Shown: positions 24,342-33,094 of the stretch, one piece after another
Position numbering within the stretch: the stretch's first letter is position 1
How the letters are laid out: each line of letters opens with the position of its first letter
Assembly (NCBI GenBank): GCA_020629275.1
Contig: JAHDDQ010000024.1
Coordinates: 1-34,802 of the forward strand
Length of the DNA stretch: 34,802 nt
Reading direction: 5' to 3'
From: Tenacibaculum sp.
GTDB taxonomy: Bacteria; Bacteroidota; Bacteroidia; Flavobacteriales; Flavobacteriaceae
Translations under genes and position numbers: made by a program
Notes under the pieces: model-generated
Told to the model about the DNA's origin: nothing
The model's input: the letters and a program-made list of their open reading frames with translations, nothing else
Databases searched by the model: none

Positions 24342-24896
24342 ATGAAAAAAATTATTTACACCTTGATTTTAGTGGTCTGCTTTTCTTGTGGTAAGAAACA
24401 AAATTTCGCTAAAGACGCATCTTCTATTCAATTGTTCAAAAAAGAACTGACAGATAAATTTGGGGAAGACGCATACTATACAAGCATATCATTAACGCAT
24501 ACGCTTTCTGGAGATATACTTGGGGTTACACAAACAGAAAATCCGTCGTCGTTAAAAATGGGAGAATGGTCTTATCTTATGGGTAAATGGACTCAGAATT
24601 CTGACATTACTTTAGAGCTAAGTCAAGGTTCAAAAGCGAAAGACTTTATGTTTAAGCTTGACGGAAGTATTGTAAAATTTGATTTATTGGGGAAATTGGT
24701 AGAACAATCGAAAGAAAAAGTAATAAAAGAGAAAAAAGTAAAAGAAGTAGTCGTTAAATCAATTTTTATAAATGCTCCCGATCATGGGGATTTCAATAAA
24801 ATGGAATATTATATAACCGTTGCGCCAAAAGAAGGAGGAACAAGTTTTGACTTTTGGTATACAATAAACGGAACGTTAAGAAAATTTAATTCATAA
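24342..24896 (+). CDS. Lipoprotein of unknown function
   Basis: 184 residues from the ATG at 24342. The start is chosen because MKKIIYTLILVVCFSCGKK is a proper lipoprotein signal; the in-frame ATG 72 bases upstream would give a leader unlike an export signal. The mature part has IQLFKKELTDKFGEDAYYTSISL, LMGKWTQNSDITLELS and a C-terminal sheet (EYYITVAPKEGGTSFDFWY). No family recognised. It lies 29 nt before the ankyrin lipoprotein gene, probably in one operon with it. Confidence 0.75.
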   Translation: MKKIIYTLILVVCFSCGKKQNFAKDASSIQLFKKELTDKFGEDAYYTSISLTHTLSGDILGVTQTENPSSLKMGEWSYLMGKWTQNSDITLELSQGSKAKDFMFKLDGSIVKFDLLGKLVEQSKEKVIKEKKVKEVVVKSIFINAPDHGDFNKMEYYITVAPKEGGTSFDFWYTINGTLRKFNS

Positions 24897-24925
24897 CCTT
24901 ACACATTATAATAAATTCATCAATT

Positions 24926-26206
24926 ATGAAATCTAGAATAATTTTTTTCATTTTTATAATAATTATTGCCTCTTGTGCCAAGTCTAAACCAACTAAGAAA
25001 GATGTAGAGTTTGCTATAGAGAAAGACAATTTAAGTAGTTTCAAAGAATTAAAAGAAAATATAAATATTGATTCTCTACAGTTTGAACTTGGAGGAACAG
25101 CCTTACATTATGCTATTCATAACCATTCAAGAAAAATTGCAGCATATTTAATCGATAAAAACTTTAAATTGAATGCGAAAGATTCTTTTGCATTCACCCC
25201 TGCATTAACCGCGATACACATTTCAGAGCAAGAATTAGCGAATTTATTAGTTGAAAAACCAATAGATTTAAACGCGCTAGAAGATTATAATGGATATACG
25301 ATATTACATTACGCGGTTTATAATAACGATATAGATTTGGTTAAAAAGTTACTAAAAAAAGGAGCAGATCCAAATATTAAAAGTGGGTCAATAATGAAAG
25401 ACACACCTTTACATTTAGCGATAGATAAAGAGTTTTCAGAAGTGGCAGCTATACTTAAAGATAAAGTATCTGATACTATCAAAAATATAAATGAACACAC
25501 GGTAATAGATTTAGCTTTAAGATCGAAAAATATAACTATTAAAAAGATGTTTTACGATAAAATGAAAATCGAAGACAAAAAAGCATTGTTTGTTAACACC
25601 GTTAGAACATCTGAAGATCTTACGTTTCTTAACAAGCTCCTAGATGAAAATTGGGTTACAAAAAAACTAATCAATGAAAGCTTCATCTTTTCTAAAGACA
25701 CTATTGTGGCAGAAGCATTACTGAAAAAAGGAGCTAGTATCAACTATAAGCATCCCGATTACGATTATGGAGCGATTCATTATGCCGCTATGAGAGGTAA
25801 TGTAGAAATGTTAGAGTTTCTGTTGGCTAAAGGAGCAAAAATAAATCAACTTTCAAAAAAAGGAACACTTACTCCTTTAATGCATGCGGCTAGATTATAT
25901 CAAAGTTTTAATAGACTAAACAAAAATAAGCTAGGATTACAGATCAATATGAAATCTATTTTCTATGATCAGTGGGGTATGAGTAAAGAGAAAACAAAAG
26001 AAAATAGTTTAGCAGCAGTTACTTTTTTAATTAATAACAAGGCTAAAACTACGTTTAAAAATAGAGATAATGAGAATGTGTTGTATTATGCTGAATCTAC
26101 TCATAATACTGATGTAGCAACCTATTTAAAGGAGCTAGGTGTTCAAGTAACTAAAAAATACACAGAAAGTAAATCATCACGTTTCAGTAGAATATTAAAC
26201 AATTAA
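24926..26206 (+). CDS. Ankyrin-repeat lipoprotein
   Basis: 426 residues. The lipobox is in FFIFIIIIASCAKSK. Ankyrin repeats run through most of the protein: GGTALHYAIHNHSRKIAAYL, NGYTILHYAVYNNDIDLVKKLL with KGADPNIK, DTPLHLAIDKEFSEVAAIL, YGAIHYAAMRGNVEMLEFLL with KGAKINQ, TPLMHAARLYQS and NVLYYAESTHNTDVATYL. A periplasm-facing protein-interaction role is likely. Five or more repeats, some degenerate. It sits between the small lipoprotein gene and a membrane protein gene. The partner is unknown. Confidence 0.85.
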   Translation: MKSRIIFFIFIIIIASCAKSKPTKKDVEFAIEKDNLSSFKELKENINIDSLQFELGGTALHYAIHNHSRKIAAYLIDKNFKLNAKDSFAFTPALTAIHISEQELANLLVEKPIDLNALEDYNGYTILHYAVYNNDIDLVKKLLKKGADPNIKSGSIMKDTPLHLAIDKEFSEVAAILKDKVSDTIKNINEHTVIDLALRSKNITIKKMFYDKMKIEDKKALFVNTVRTSEDLTFLNKLLDENWVTKKLINESFIFSKDTIVAEALLKKGASINYKHPDYDYGAIHYAAMRGNVEMLEFLLAKGAKINQLSKKGTLTPLMHAARLYQSFNRLNKNKLGLQINMKSIFYDQWGMSKEKTKENSLAAVTFLINNKAKTTFKNRDNENVLYYAESTHNTDVATYLKELGVQVTKKYTESKSSRFSRILNN

Positions 26207-26237
26207 CTCATTTACTAATAGTTTAAAAAATAATAGT

Positions 26238-26663
26238 ATGGAAATTAATACAACAGAAACTACAGAAGAAGTACAGTTTGAAATTATAGAAAAAGTACCA
26301 AAAGAAAAATTACAGGTTCCGTTACAGTTATATGCTGATTCGGCAGCTATGGAATCTTACGTTAAACTTCCTTTTTTAGGGTTTGGTATCTTATTTTTAA
26401 TTCATAACGTATTCTTAGCAGGTAGAAGTTTTGATTATCGAACGTACGAGAATATAAAGACTATTGAATTCTCTGTAGTTGGGGTTCTAATGTTGGTAAT
26501 AATTGTAATGGCAGTAATAGCGATGAATAAAAATGCAAAGGTAAAAAGTGAACTGAAAGAAATAGGAAAACGATATGCTATAAAAACGGAAATAGTACAA
26601 GAAGAATTTAGCGCACTAGCAATACACTTTTACGGAGGTAGAGGAGTGGTATTAAAAAAGTAA
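26238..26663 (+). CDS. Small two-helix membrane protein of unknown function
   Basis: 141 residues. A charged N-terminal part (residues 1-45) precedes a hydrophobic segment (LPFLGFGILFLIHNVFLAG), and a second segment follows (SVVGVLMLVIIVMAVIAMN). The C-terminal tail ends IHFYGGRGVVLKK. No family recognised. It lies 31 nt after the ankyrin gene in the same direction, so it may be part of that unit. Confidence 0.6.
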   Translation: MEINTTETTEEVQFEIIEKVPKEKLQVPLQLYADSAAMESYVKLPFLGFGILFLIHNVFLAGRSFDYRTYENIKTIEFSVVGVLMLVIIVMAVIAMNKNAKVKSELKEIGKRYAIKTEIVQEEFSALAIHFYGGRGVVLKK

Positions 26664-26676
26664 GATTGAAACTTTT

Positions 26677-26702
26677 TGATACTTTATTTTGATAAAGTAT
26701 CA
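26677..26702. terminator. Hairpin after the small membrane-protein gene
   Basis: TGATACTTTAT pairs with ATAAAGTATCA around TTTG, 13 nt past the stop. The stem is AT-rich and lacks a T-tail, so termination is only suggested by position. Confidence 0.4.
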
Positions 26703-26919
26703 TTACTTGTACTAAAAGATAAAAATTTAAATATTAGGGTTGAGTTTCTTTTCTCGAAAAAAGAAATAGATATTCCTACAAAATTTAATGGAAACTTTAG
26801 AAACAAGTATTTGTAAGATAGTTAATGAAATTTTGATTTTATAAAACACATAATAATTTAATATTCCTTAAATCGATATTACAACGTAACCCTAAGATCA
26901 CAAACAAGTACTTATTACA

Positions 26920-29748
26920 ATGAAGCATATTTTAAATACCTTACTCTATTCAGTTTTTCTCGTATTCTTTATTAGTTGTAAAACAACAACTAAGAATGAA
27001 ACTTCTAAAGAGCAAAATACGCTTATAGATAATAAATCAACTCAAGAAAAACCTTTAGAACTGAATGAGGAGGAAATTCTTGAAGTTCACGAAAAGTCTA
27101 ATGAGAAATATCAAGGATTTAAAAATTACCACTACGAAAATGAACATTTACCTGTTTATAGTGACTTAGATATAAAGAGTAAGGTAATCGCAAGTATCAA
27201 ACCTTATGAGACAATTGATCAAATTATTCATACAGGAGAATATGTATATTCTGAGACAGATGACGTGAAAGAATGGATTAAAATAACTACCACACAGGGA
27301 GAAAAAAATATTGAAGGTTATGTTGTTTCAAATCGATTTAATTTTGAAACCAAGTACGAAGAAAATAGTACAACTAAATTTATAGATACTTTTTTTGTTC
27401 ATAATGAAAAAGAATTTATAAATGCTTTAGGGTCGAATAGAGTAATTATAGTAAAAGCTAAAACGTTAGATATTAGTGCTCATTTGGAAAAAACTAAGAA
27501 GATAGATTTTATACCTTATAATAAGTATGAGCAAGATTTAAAGCATAAAGAAAAAACTACATTAGGCGAGTTTTATTATGTTAAAGAACCAGAATATAAC
27601 TTAGGTTTTTTCATATTACACGGCTATAATAACTTACTTATAGAAGGTTATCAAAGCCCAGTTACCCTTAAAAGACTAGATCAAGAACAACAATTCCCCA
27701 TTTCAAATTGTAAAAACATATACATCAATAATGTGTGTTTTGAAGGGAAAAATTCAAAGCTCGAAATTACCTACGAAGAAGGTGAAGATCCTTATATTTT
27801 GAACATAGAGAATTCAGAAAATATAAATTTCAATAATTTAAAGATAAATGCTTTTAATAATGGGAGTTTCAAAATAAAAAATTCAGAAAATGTAAATATA
27901 GATAATAGTAAAATCAATCGTTTTTCAGGAGGTATTTTCGTTGCTAACAGTGAAAATGTAAAGGTGGATCATAGCTTTTTCATCGGAGGAATCGACAATT
28001 ATAATTTAATCGATTTTAGTGAAGATGATAATGATATAAATAAGCTAAGCATAGAAAATAGTTTAGTTTACAAAAGCAAATTATTCTCATTATACAGTAC
28101 CGGAAATAATAAAGATTTAAACAATACTTTATCGCTTGTAAATTTAGATATCAATACCAATTCATTTGAAGAAGGTGTTCTTGTAAACAAAAATTCAACA
28201 TATGTATATGTTGATTACATGACCTTAAAAAATAATGAATTGAAAAAGCCATTTATAACAACAAGTGGAAATATTAATATGTATTTCTACAATTCTAATA
28301 TAACCCAAAATATTTCGAAAGACTCTTCTTACGTATTTAATTATGACTGGGATAAATCTGGTAATATTACATTTAGAAATACAAAAATGTATGCGAATAA
28401 TGGATTCCTTGCATTGAGTAAACACGGAACAGTTTCTGATTGGGTAAATTTAGATAAAAAGAGTAGGGTTTCGAATATTTATCTTTCCGACACTACTCTA
28501 ACTAAGCACAACAGAGCAGTATTTAATAATGAAGATTATATTGAAAGAAATATTTCATACGACAAAGAACGTAATGTACTGTATAAATCGGGAATCTTGA
28601 AAGACGGAAAATATAACTTCAGTAATAGAGATTTAAAACCATACAGTGCTTGTGGAGATTGCCATTACTTCGAAGACATGCACAAGAATTTTTTAAGAGA
28701 TGCTTATGGAGAGGTAAGAAATGGAAAAGTTGACGGAGAATGGAATGTTGTCAATTATAAAAATGATTCCATACAAGTAATTCAAAAGTTAACCTATAAA
28801 GCAGGAATTTTAGAAGGATTGGCGCAAAAGTATATTGTAAAAGATAAAAAAGTATTAGTAGAAGAAGGAACGATTGTTAATGAAAAAAAAGAAGGAGAAT
28901 GGAAAACATACTATCCTAACGGAATTCTTCAAAAGAAGGAGCATTTTGAAAAGGGCAGACAAACAGGAAGCTTGAGTGTATATTACTTAGATGGTACTTT
29001 AATGGAGCATAGAGAGCATTATTATAACAGGAATGGTAAAACATCTTTTTATTATCCAAATGGTCAATTGGAAAGTGAAATCACCTATAAAAAAGGAGAA
29101 CCTACCTTAGAGAATAGTAAGTTTTATAATAAAAAAGGACAGCCAAGAGAAGGGACATTAACTTATGTAGTAAAAGAGAGGAAAGGATTACCGTATAAGG
29201 TTGATGTTGATTTAAAAGATAAACAATATAAAGATTACAATATTGTTAAGGGAAGAATCTATTTGTGGAGACACTTACCAGATTATAAACAGTTGAAAGA
29301 TGGTAAACCTTTTGGAATACAACGGTATGATGCAGGAAGAGTAAAACGTTATGACTATAGAAGTATGTATGGAGATATCTCATTTCAAGTCGTAGCAGAG
29401 TTTTTGAATGAAAAAAAATTAACGTCTGATAAATATATATTTTACGACAATTTCGACCTTTATCAAACCTGGTTTTACGACCAAGAGAAAAAGAAGAATA
29501 TCTTAACAGAGTATAATGGCGTTTATGGACTACCTCAATTAAAAGAGGAATACACTCAAATAGGAGATTCTTTAGTTAGACATGGGGTTTCTAGGAAATT
29601 GGATAAATATGGAGTTATGAGTAGGATAGGATATTATGATCAAGGGAAAAAAGCAGGAAATTGGATATATTATAATAATGATTACAAGGCGTACAAAAAA
29701 GAAGTATATGAAGAAAACAGGTTAATAGAAACAAAAAGAATGAATTGA
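26920..29748 (+). CDS. Modular lipoprotein: SH3-like, beta-helix and MORN repeats
   Basis: 942 residues. A lipobox at Cys20 (LVFFISC) is followed by an SH3-like domain (about 70-140, LPVYSDLDIKSKVIASI, EGYVVSNRF). A right-handed beta-helix covers about 160-530 (FFILHGYNNLLIEGY, NSENINFNNLKI, NSENVKVDHSFF). MORN_2 repeats run from about 590 (GEVRNGKVDGEWN, GEWKTYYPNGILQKK, TSFYYPNGQLESEITYKKG) to the end (GNWIYYNNDYKAY). Between them lies Cys578-Gly-Asp-Cys-His582, a CxxCH motif. Each module has a counterpart among the convergent genes at 29817-34213. It is probably a surface or periplasmic interaction protein; no catalytic motif seen. Confidence 0.8.
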   Translation: MKHILNTLLYSVFLVFFISCKTTTKNETSKEQNTLIDNKSTQEKPLELNEEEILEVHEKSNEKYQGFKNYHYENEHLPVYSDLDIKSKVIASIKPYETIDQIIHTGEYVYSETDDVKEWIKITTTQGEKNIEGYVVSNRFNFETKYEENSTTKFIDTFFVHNEKEFINALGSNRVIIVKAKTLDISAHLEKTKKIDFIPYNKYEQDLKHKEKTTLGEFYYVKEPEYNLGFFILHGYNNLLIEGYQSPVTLKRLDQEQQFPISNCKNIYINNVCFEGKNSKLEITYEEGEDPYILNIENSENINFNNLKINAFNNGSFKIKNSENVNIDNSKINRFSGGIFVANSENVKVDHSFFIGGIDNYNLIDFSEDDNDINKLSIENSLVYKSKLFSLYSTGNNKDLNNTLSLVNLDINTNSFEEGVLVNKNSTYVYVDYMTLKNNELKKPFITTSGNINMYFYNSNITQNISKDSSYVFNYDWDKSGNITFRNTKMYANNGFLALSKHGTVSDWVNLDKKSRVSNIYLSDTTLTKHNRAVFNNEDYIERNISYDKERNVLYKSGILKDGKYNFSNRDLKPYSACGDCHYFEDMHKNFLRDAYGEVRNGKVDGEWNVVNYKNDSIQVIQKLTYKAGILEGLAQKYIVKDKKVLVEEGTIVNEKKEGEWKTYYPNGILQKKEHFEKGRQTGSLSVYYLDGTLMEHREHYYNRNGKTSFYYPNGQLESEITYKKGEPTLENSKFYNKKGQPREGTLTYVVKERKGLPYKVDVDLKDKQYKDYNIVKGRIYLWRHLPDYKQLKDGKPFGIQRYDAGRVKRYDYRSMYGDISFQVVAEFLNEKKLTSDKYIFYDNFDLYQTWFYDQEKKKNILTEYNGVYGLPQLKEEYTQIGDSLVRHGVSRKLDKYGVMSRIGYYDQGKKAGNWIYYNNDYKAYKKEVYEENRLIETKRMN

Positions 29749-29781
29749 TAGATTCATTTGTTGAGGGTAAGTTTATGTATT

Positions 29782-29811
29782 AAAAATGCTGATGGAAACA
29801 TCAGCATTTTT
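29782..29811. terminator. Bidirectional terminator between convergent genes
   Basis: AAAAATGCTGATG pairs with CATCAGCATTTTT around a GAAA loop, with further T on the plus strand and A/T on the other. It lies between the stops at 29748 and 29817 and can serve both genes. Confidence 0.9.
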
Positions 29812-29816
29812 TTAGT

Positions 29817-31139
29817 TTAATAGTATTTAAGATCTCTGTAATATACTTTTTTAAGAAGCTTGCCTCTAAACTCCTTTTTTACGATCCAGTTGCTGTATTT
29901 GTCAAAAATATAAGTATAAAAAGTAGTGTTATAAATATCATTTTTTCGTTCTTCACTAGTATAAAAATCTTGATGCATTAATAAGTTACCTTTATAATCA
30001 TAAACATATTCATCTTTGTCTGTTAACCCATTTTTATCATAACGCTTTACCATTTTATTGTTTCCCTTAATTGTACGCTTTAAACCATAATATAAATCGA
30101 TTGAACCTTCTTTATATTCTAAGTACTCTGTCATGTTTCCAATACTATCGTATCGTCTAATGAACTTATCTTTCAGTTTTCCTTCGTTATTGTATTCTAA
30201 ACGAATTACCTGACGATTATTATTAGATAAATTTTGATACTTAAATTCTTCAATAGGAATTGTTTTTTTGGTGAAAAGATTTTCTTCAGTTCTTTTTAAA
30301 ATTCTCTTTTTCGAGTCGTATAAATAATGAAAATTTAGTTTGTGCTGTTCGTTATAATTGTAAAATTTAGAGAGTGTTTTATTATTATTTTCATCAAAAC
30401 TCATTTTCCAGCGTTTGCTTCTCATTTTATCATAATAATAATCTTCTTCTTCTATAGTATTTCCTTTTTCATCATAGGTATACATCCACTTATAATAAGG
30501 TTTGTCGCCGTAAAACTTATTTCGTTCAATAAGTAGTCCTTCTTTATTATACACATAAGTTTCCCTCGTGGATATTTCACCTTTAAGCATATTGGTATGC
30601 TCCAATAAATGATTGTTAGCATCATATTTACGTGTATAATCTAAGTATATTTTATTATCCCAATGATATGAATAGCGTTCTAGTAGATTTCCGTTCTTAT
30701 CTAGAATAATTTTTTCCTCATAATCAGTTTTGCCTTCATATAAGCTATCTTTTGACTTTTTATAATGGTAAATTATATTGTATTTCGTAATTGATTTTAC
30801 AGGGCCATATAATTTTAGTTTTGCACGTTTATTGTTTCCTTCAATACGTTTCTTTATAAAACCCTCAAAAACATATCCTTTTACATTTTCTTTAGTTTTT
30901 ACTTGTATCCAATACCCAGGAATAGTAAACTTATTATCTTGAATAGTATCAGCACGTTTACGAATTTCTTTTTTAACTACAATCGTATCTTTATAGTTAA
31001 ACTTCCCTGTTTTCTCACTTTTACTTGTTGGCTTTTTTCTTATGATTAATCCACTTTCAGCATTAACAACATAACGAACTTGCGCAAAGAAGTGTGAGCT
31101 AAGAAAGAGCATTAAAATAAAGAAGATTGTTTTCATCAT
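29817..31139 (-). CDS. Exported SH3-like and YD/RHS-like repeat protein
   Basis: 440 residues with a signal peptide (MKTIFFILMLFLSSHFFAQ). An SH3-like domain covers about 25-100 (VNAESGLIIRKKPTSKSEK, VKGYVFEGFIKK). The rest is a chain of Tyr- and Asp-rich hairpins: KYDANNHLLEHTN, YNKEGLLIERNKF, YDEKGNTIEEEDYYYD, FDENNNKTLSKFY, YDKNGLTDKDEYVYD, resembling short YD/RHS repeats. It has no large RHS core or toxin end. Last gene of a four-gene minus-strand operon, 6 nt after the beta-helix gene. Confidence 0.75.
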   Translation of the reverse strand: MMKTIFFILMLFLSSHFFAQVRYVVNAESGLIIRKKPTSKSEKTGKFNYKDTIVVKKEIRKRADTIQDNKFTIPGYWIQVKTKENVKGYVFEGFIKKRIEGNNKRAKLKLYGPVKSITKYNIIYHYKKSKDSLYEGKTDYEEKIILDKNGNLLERYSYHWDNKIYLDYTRKYDANNHLLEHTNMLKGEISTRETYVYNKEGLLIERNKFYGDKPYYKWMYTYDEKGNTIEEEDYYYDKMRSKRWKMSFDENNNKTLSKFYNYNEQHKLNFHYLYDSKKRILKRTEENLFTKKTIPIEEFKYQNLSNNNRQVIRLEYNNEGKLKDKFIRRYDSIGNMTEYLEYKEGSIDLYYGLKRTIKGNNKMVKRYDKNGLTDKDEYVYDYKGNLLMHQDFYTSEERKNDIYNTTFYTYIFDKYSNWIVKKEFRGKLLKKVYYRDLKYY

Positions 31140-31145
31140 AAAATA

Positions 31146-32459
31146 TTATTTTTTCAAATCGTTATATAGTGCTATTATTTTGTGATCTGTATTCATTGTA
31201 AGCGTCCATTTTATTCGATGCGCTTTTTTGTTTTTTAATGCTTTAGTAATAAACTCAAAAGAATTATCATCATTCGTATAAAATTGAACCAATTCAAAAT
31301 CAGAATAATTAGAGATAAAATCTTTAGTATTGGTATATATTAAATGAAAAAGTAAAGAATTAATATCGTGAATGTTTTTATTCTTTGAATTATTGAGAGT
31401 TACACCAGAATTTGAAAAAAAACTTGTTAATTCTAGTATAGAAAAATAAAAATACTGACGCTCGATATCGTTAAGTGTTTTTACAAAGCTTTTACAAAAG
31501 TATTCAAAGAATATATCGTTGATTGTAATTTTTGTTTTATTACCCTTTTTTTGAGTTATAACCTTAGGAAGCTCAAAGGAATTACTATCGAATTTACAGT
31601 TGCTAAATACAGGAATATAGGGTGTTAGATCTATATTCTTATGTAAGCCATTTTCTGGATAATAATGTGCATAATCTTCTTCTTGTATGTAGAAAATATA
31701 ATCATCGATATTTTCGTTATGGTTATAAATTCTTTCACTTTGGTTTTCATAGATAGTACAATTATAAAACTTAAGCTCACTAAACTTGGTTTGAATTAAA
31801 GTTTCTTCAGTAAAGAAAGTATTATTTTGGTACAACTCACTATTCAGGAAATTGATGTTTTTTGAATTAATTGACGAAATAGCATGAAAAGCGTTATTAA
31901 ATAGAGCTACATTTTTGAAAATTATATCTTCAGAACCAATCAAATAAGCACCAATAGTACCACTACCGTTAAGAGACGTATTCGTTATTGAAATATTGTT
32001 CGAGTACAATAATGAAAGCACCATACCCATGCAGGTATCATCTTTATGAAATATAGCTAGATTATCAATAGAAATATTAGAGCATTCTCTTAATGTTAAA
32101 ATATCATCAGTGTCTGAATATGAAATAATATTCACTTTATTTTTACCTATTATTTTCAGGTTATTATAGCCATATAACACAATACCATCATTCTCTAAAT
32201 AATAATGGCTACCAACTTTTTTTCTGGTAAGCGAAGTCAAACTATTATCGGAACTTAATTGAAGTTCTTTTTCCAAGTGTTCCAACGTAAAGTTTAGCGT
32301 ATCAGCTTCAATGATAATCTCAGTATTATTATCTAAAGCTTGAAAAAAAGATTTTAAAGTAGAAACTTTTTTAGTTTTTAAATAATGATCTTGAGTGTAA
32401 CTATTTATGGTTAAGAAAAGTGTTAATAATAAGTAAAAATAGTTTTTTGATGTATTCAT
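31146..32459 (-). CDS. Exported right-handed beta-helix protein
   Basis: 437 residues with a signal peptide (NYFYLLLTLFLTINSYTQ). Parallel beta-helix rungs are visible as SNISIDNLAIFHKDD, NNISITNTSLNGSGT, SEDIIFKNVALFNNAFH and SKNINFLNSELYQNN. The opening SFFQALDNNTEIIIEADTL and LYGYNNLKIIGKNKVNII line up with EFINALGSNRVIIVKAKTL and LHGYNNLLIEGYQSPVTL of the 942-residue lipoprotein, so the two are homologous. The ATG directly follows the stop of the upstream membrane-protein gene. No polysaccharide-lyase catalytic residues are identified. Confidence 0.78.
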   Translation of the reverse strand: MNTSKNYFYLLLTLFLTINSYTQDHYLKTKKVSTLKSFFQALDNNTEIIIEADTLNFTLEHLEKELQLSSDNSLTSLTRKKVGSHYYLENDGIVLYGYNNLKIIGKNKVNIISYSDTDDILTLRECSNISIDNLAIFHKDDTCMGMVLSLLYSNNISITNTSLNGSGTIGAYLIGSEDIIFKNVALFNNAFHAISSINSKNINFLNSELYQNNTFFTEETLIQTKFSELKFYNCTIYENQSERIYNHNENIDDYIFYIQEEDYAHYYPENGLHKNIDLTPYIPVFSNCKFDSNSFELPKVITQKKGNKTKITINDIFFEYFCKSFVKTLNDIERQYFYFSILELTSFFSNSGVTLNNSKNKNIHDINSLLFHLIYTNTKDFISNYSDFELVQFYTNDDNSFEFITKALKNKKAHRIKWTLTMNTDHKIIALYNDLKK

Positions 32460-33080
32460 TTAATTGTAAAACTCAATAGTTTTTTTCCCATTAATATATG
32501 CTTTATAAGTCCAAAATAAGCATAATGAAATGAAAATCATTCCTAGGATTAATGTATAAGTAGTACCTAAACTTTCAGCAACTACTTTCATAAGTTGTTT
32601 TAAGCCTCTTCTTCTGCCGCCACTAATTGTAACTGTATTTCCTTTTTCTATGTCTCTAGCCATGAAATAGATAATTCCAACGATAATAGTAGAAAGTACG
32701 GTATAAGCCCCCTTTTTAGCCCAAGAAGCAAAGCTACCTTGAAGTTCTTTCTTCATTGTAAAGTTAGTTTCTTGGATAAGGTATTCTTTAAATTGACTAA
32801 ACTCTTCTTGTGTGGTAAATTCAAAAAATGTCTTTTGAGTTTTACCGCTTTGAGTAAAAAATAATTGAATGGCAAGTTCACTTTCAGTAGGAACGAATTT
32901 GAAAATTTGAGTAGTACTTATTTTGTAATGCGTATCTAAAACTGATTTTTTTGAATTGCTTATTTTTTCTAATAAAACTTCCTTAGTTCCATAATCTTCA
33001 TCAGTAGCAAAAATGATACTGTCTTTAACTAATATATTCTTTATTAGCAAAGCATTTTTATTAACAATAAATTGTTCCAT
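32460..33080 (-). CDS. Two-helix membrane protein of unknown function
   Basis: 206 residues, no signal peptide. The first 110 residues form a mainly beta domain (ALLIKNILVKDSIIFATDEDY, TQIFKFVPTESELAIQLFF) of PH-like appearance, by eye only. Membrane segments lie at about 125-145 (YTVLSTIIVGIIYFMA) and 172-193 (YTLILGMIFISLCLFWTYKAY), with a Gly/Arg-rich link (SGGRRRGLK). The stop abuts the beta-helix gene's start. It is the only membrane component of the operon and might anchor or sense the secreted partners; that is inference. Confidence 0.6.
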   Translation of the reverse strand: MEQFIVNKNALLIKNILVKDSIIFATDEDYGTKEVLLEKISNSKKSVLDTHYKISTTQIFKFVPTESELAIQLFFTQSGKTQKTFFEFTTQEEFSQFKEYLIQETNFTMKKELQGSFASWAKKGAYTVLSTIIVGIIYFMARDIEKGNTVTISGGRRRGLKQLMKVVAESLGTTYTLILGMIFISLCLFWTYKAYINGKKTIEFYN

Positions 33081-33094
33081 AGTAGATAGAGGTT

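Noticed and set aside
29817..31139. RHS/YD polymorphic toxin
   Set aside because: The repeats are short and the protein is only 440 residues, with no RHS core, no toxin domain at the end and no immunity-like gene.
31146..32459. Polysaccharide lyase based on the beta-helix
   Set aside because: No lyase catalytic residues or carbohydrate-utilisation genes nearby; the fold alone does not imply activity.
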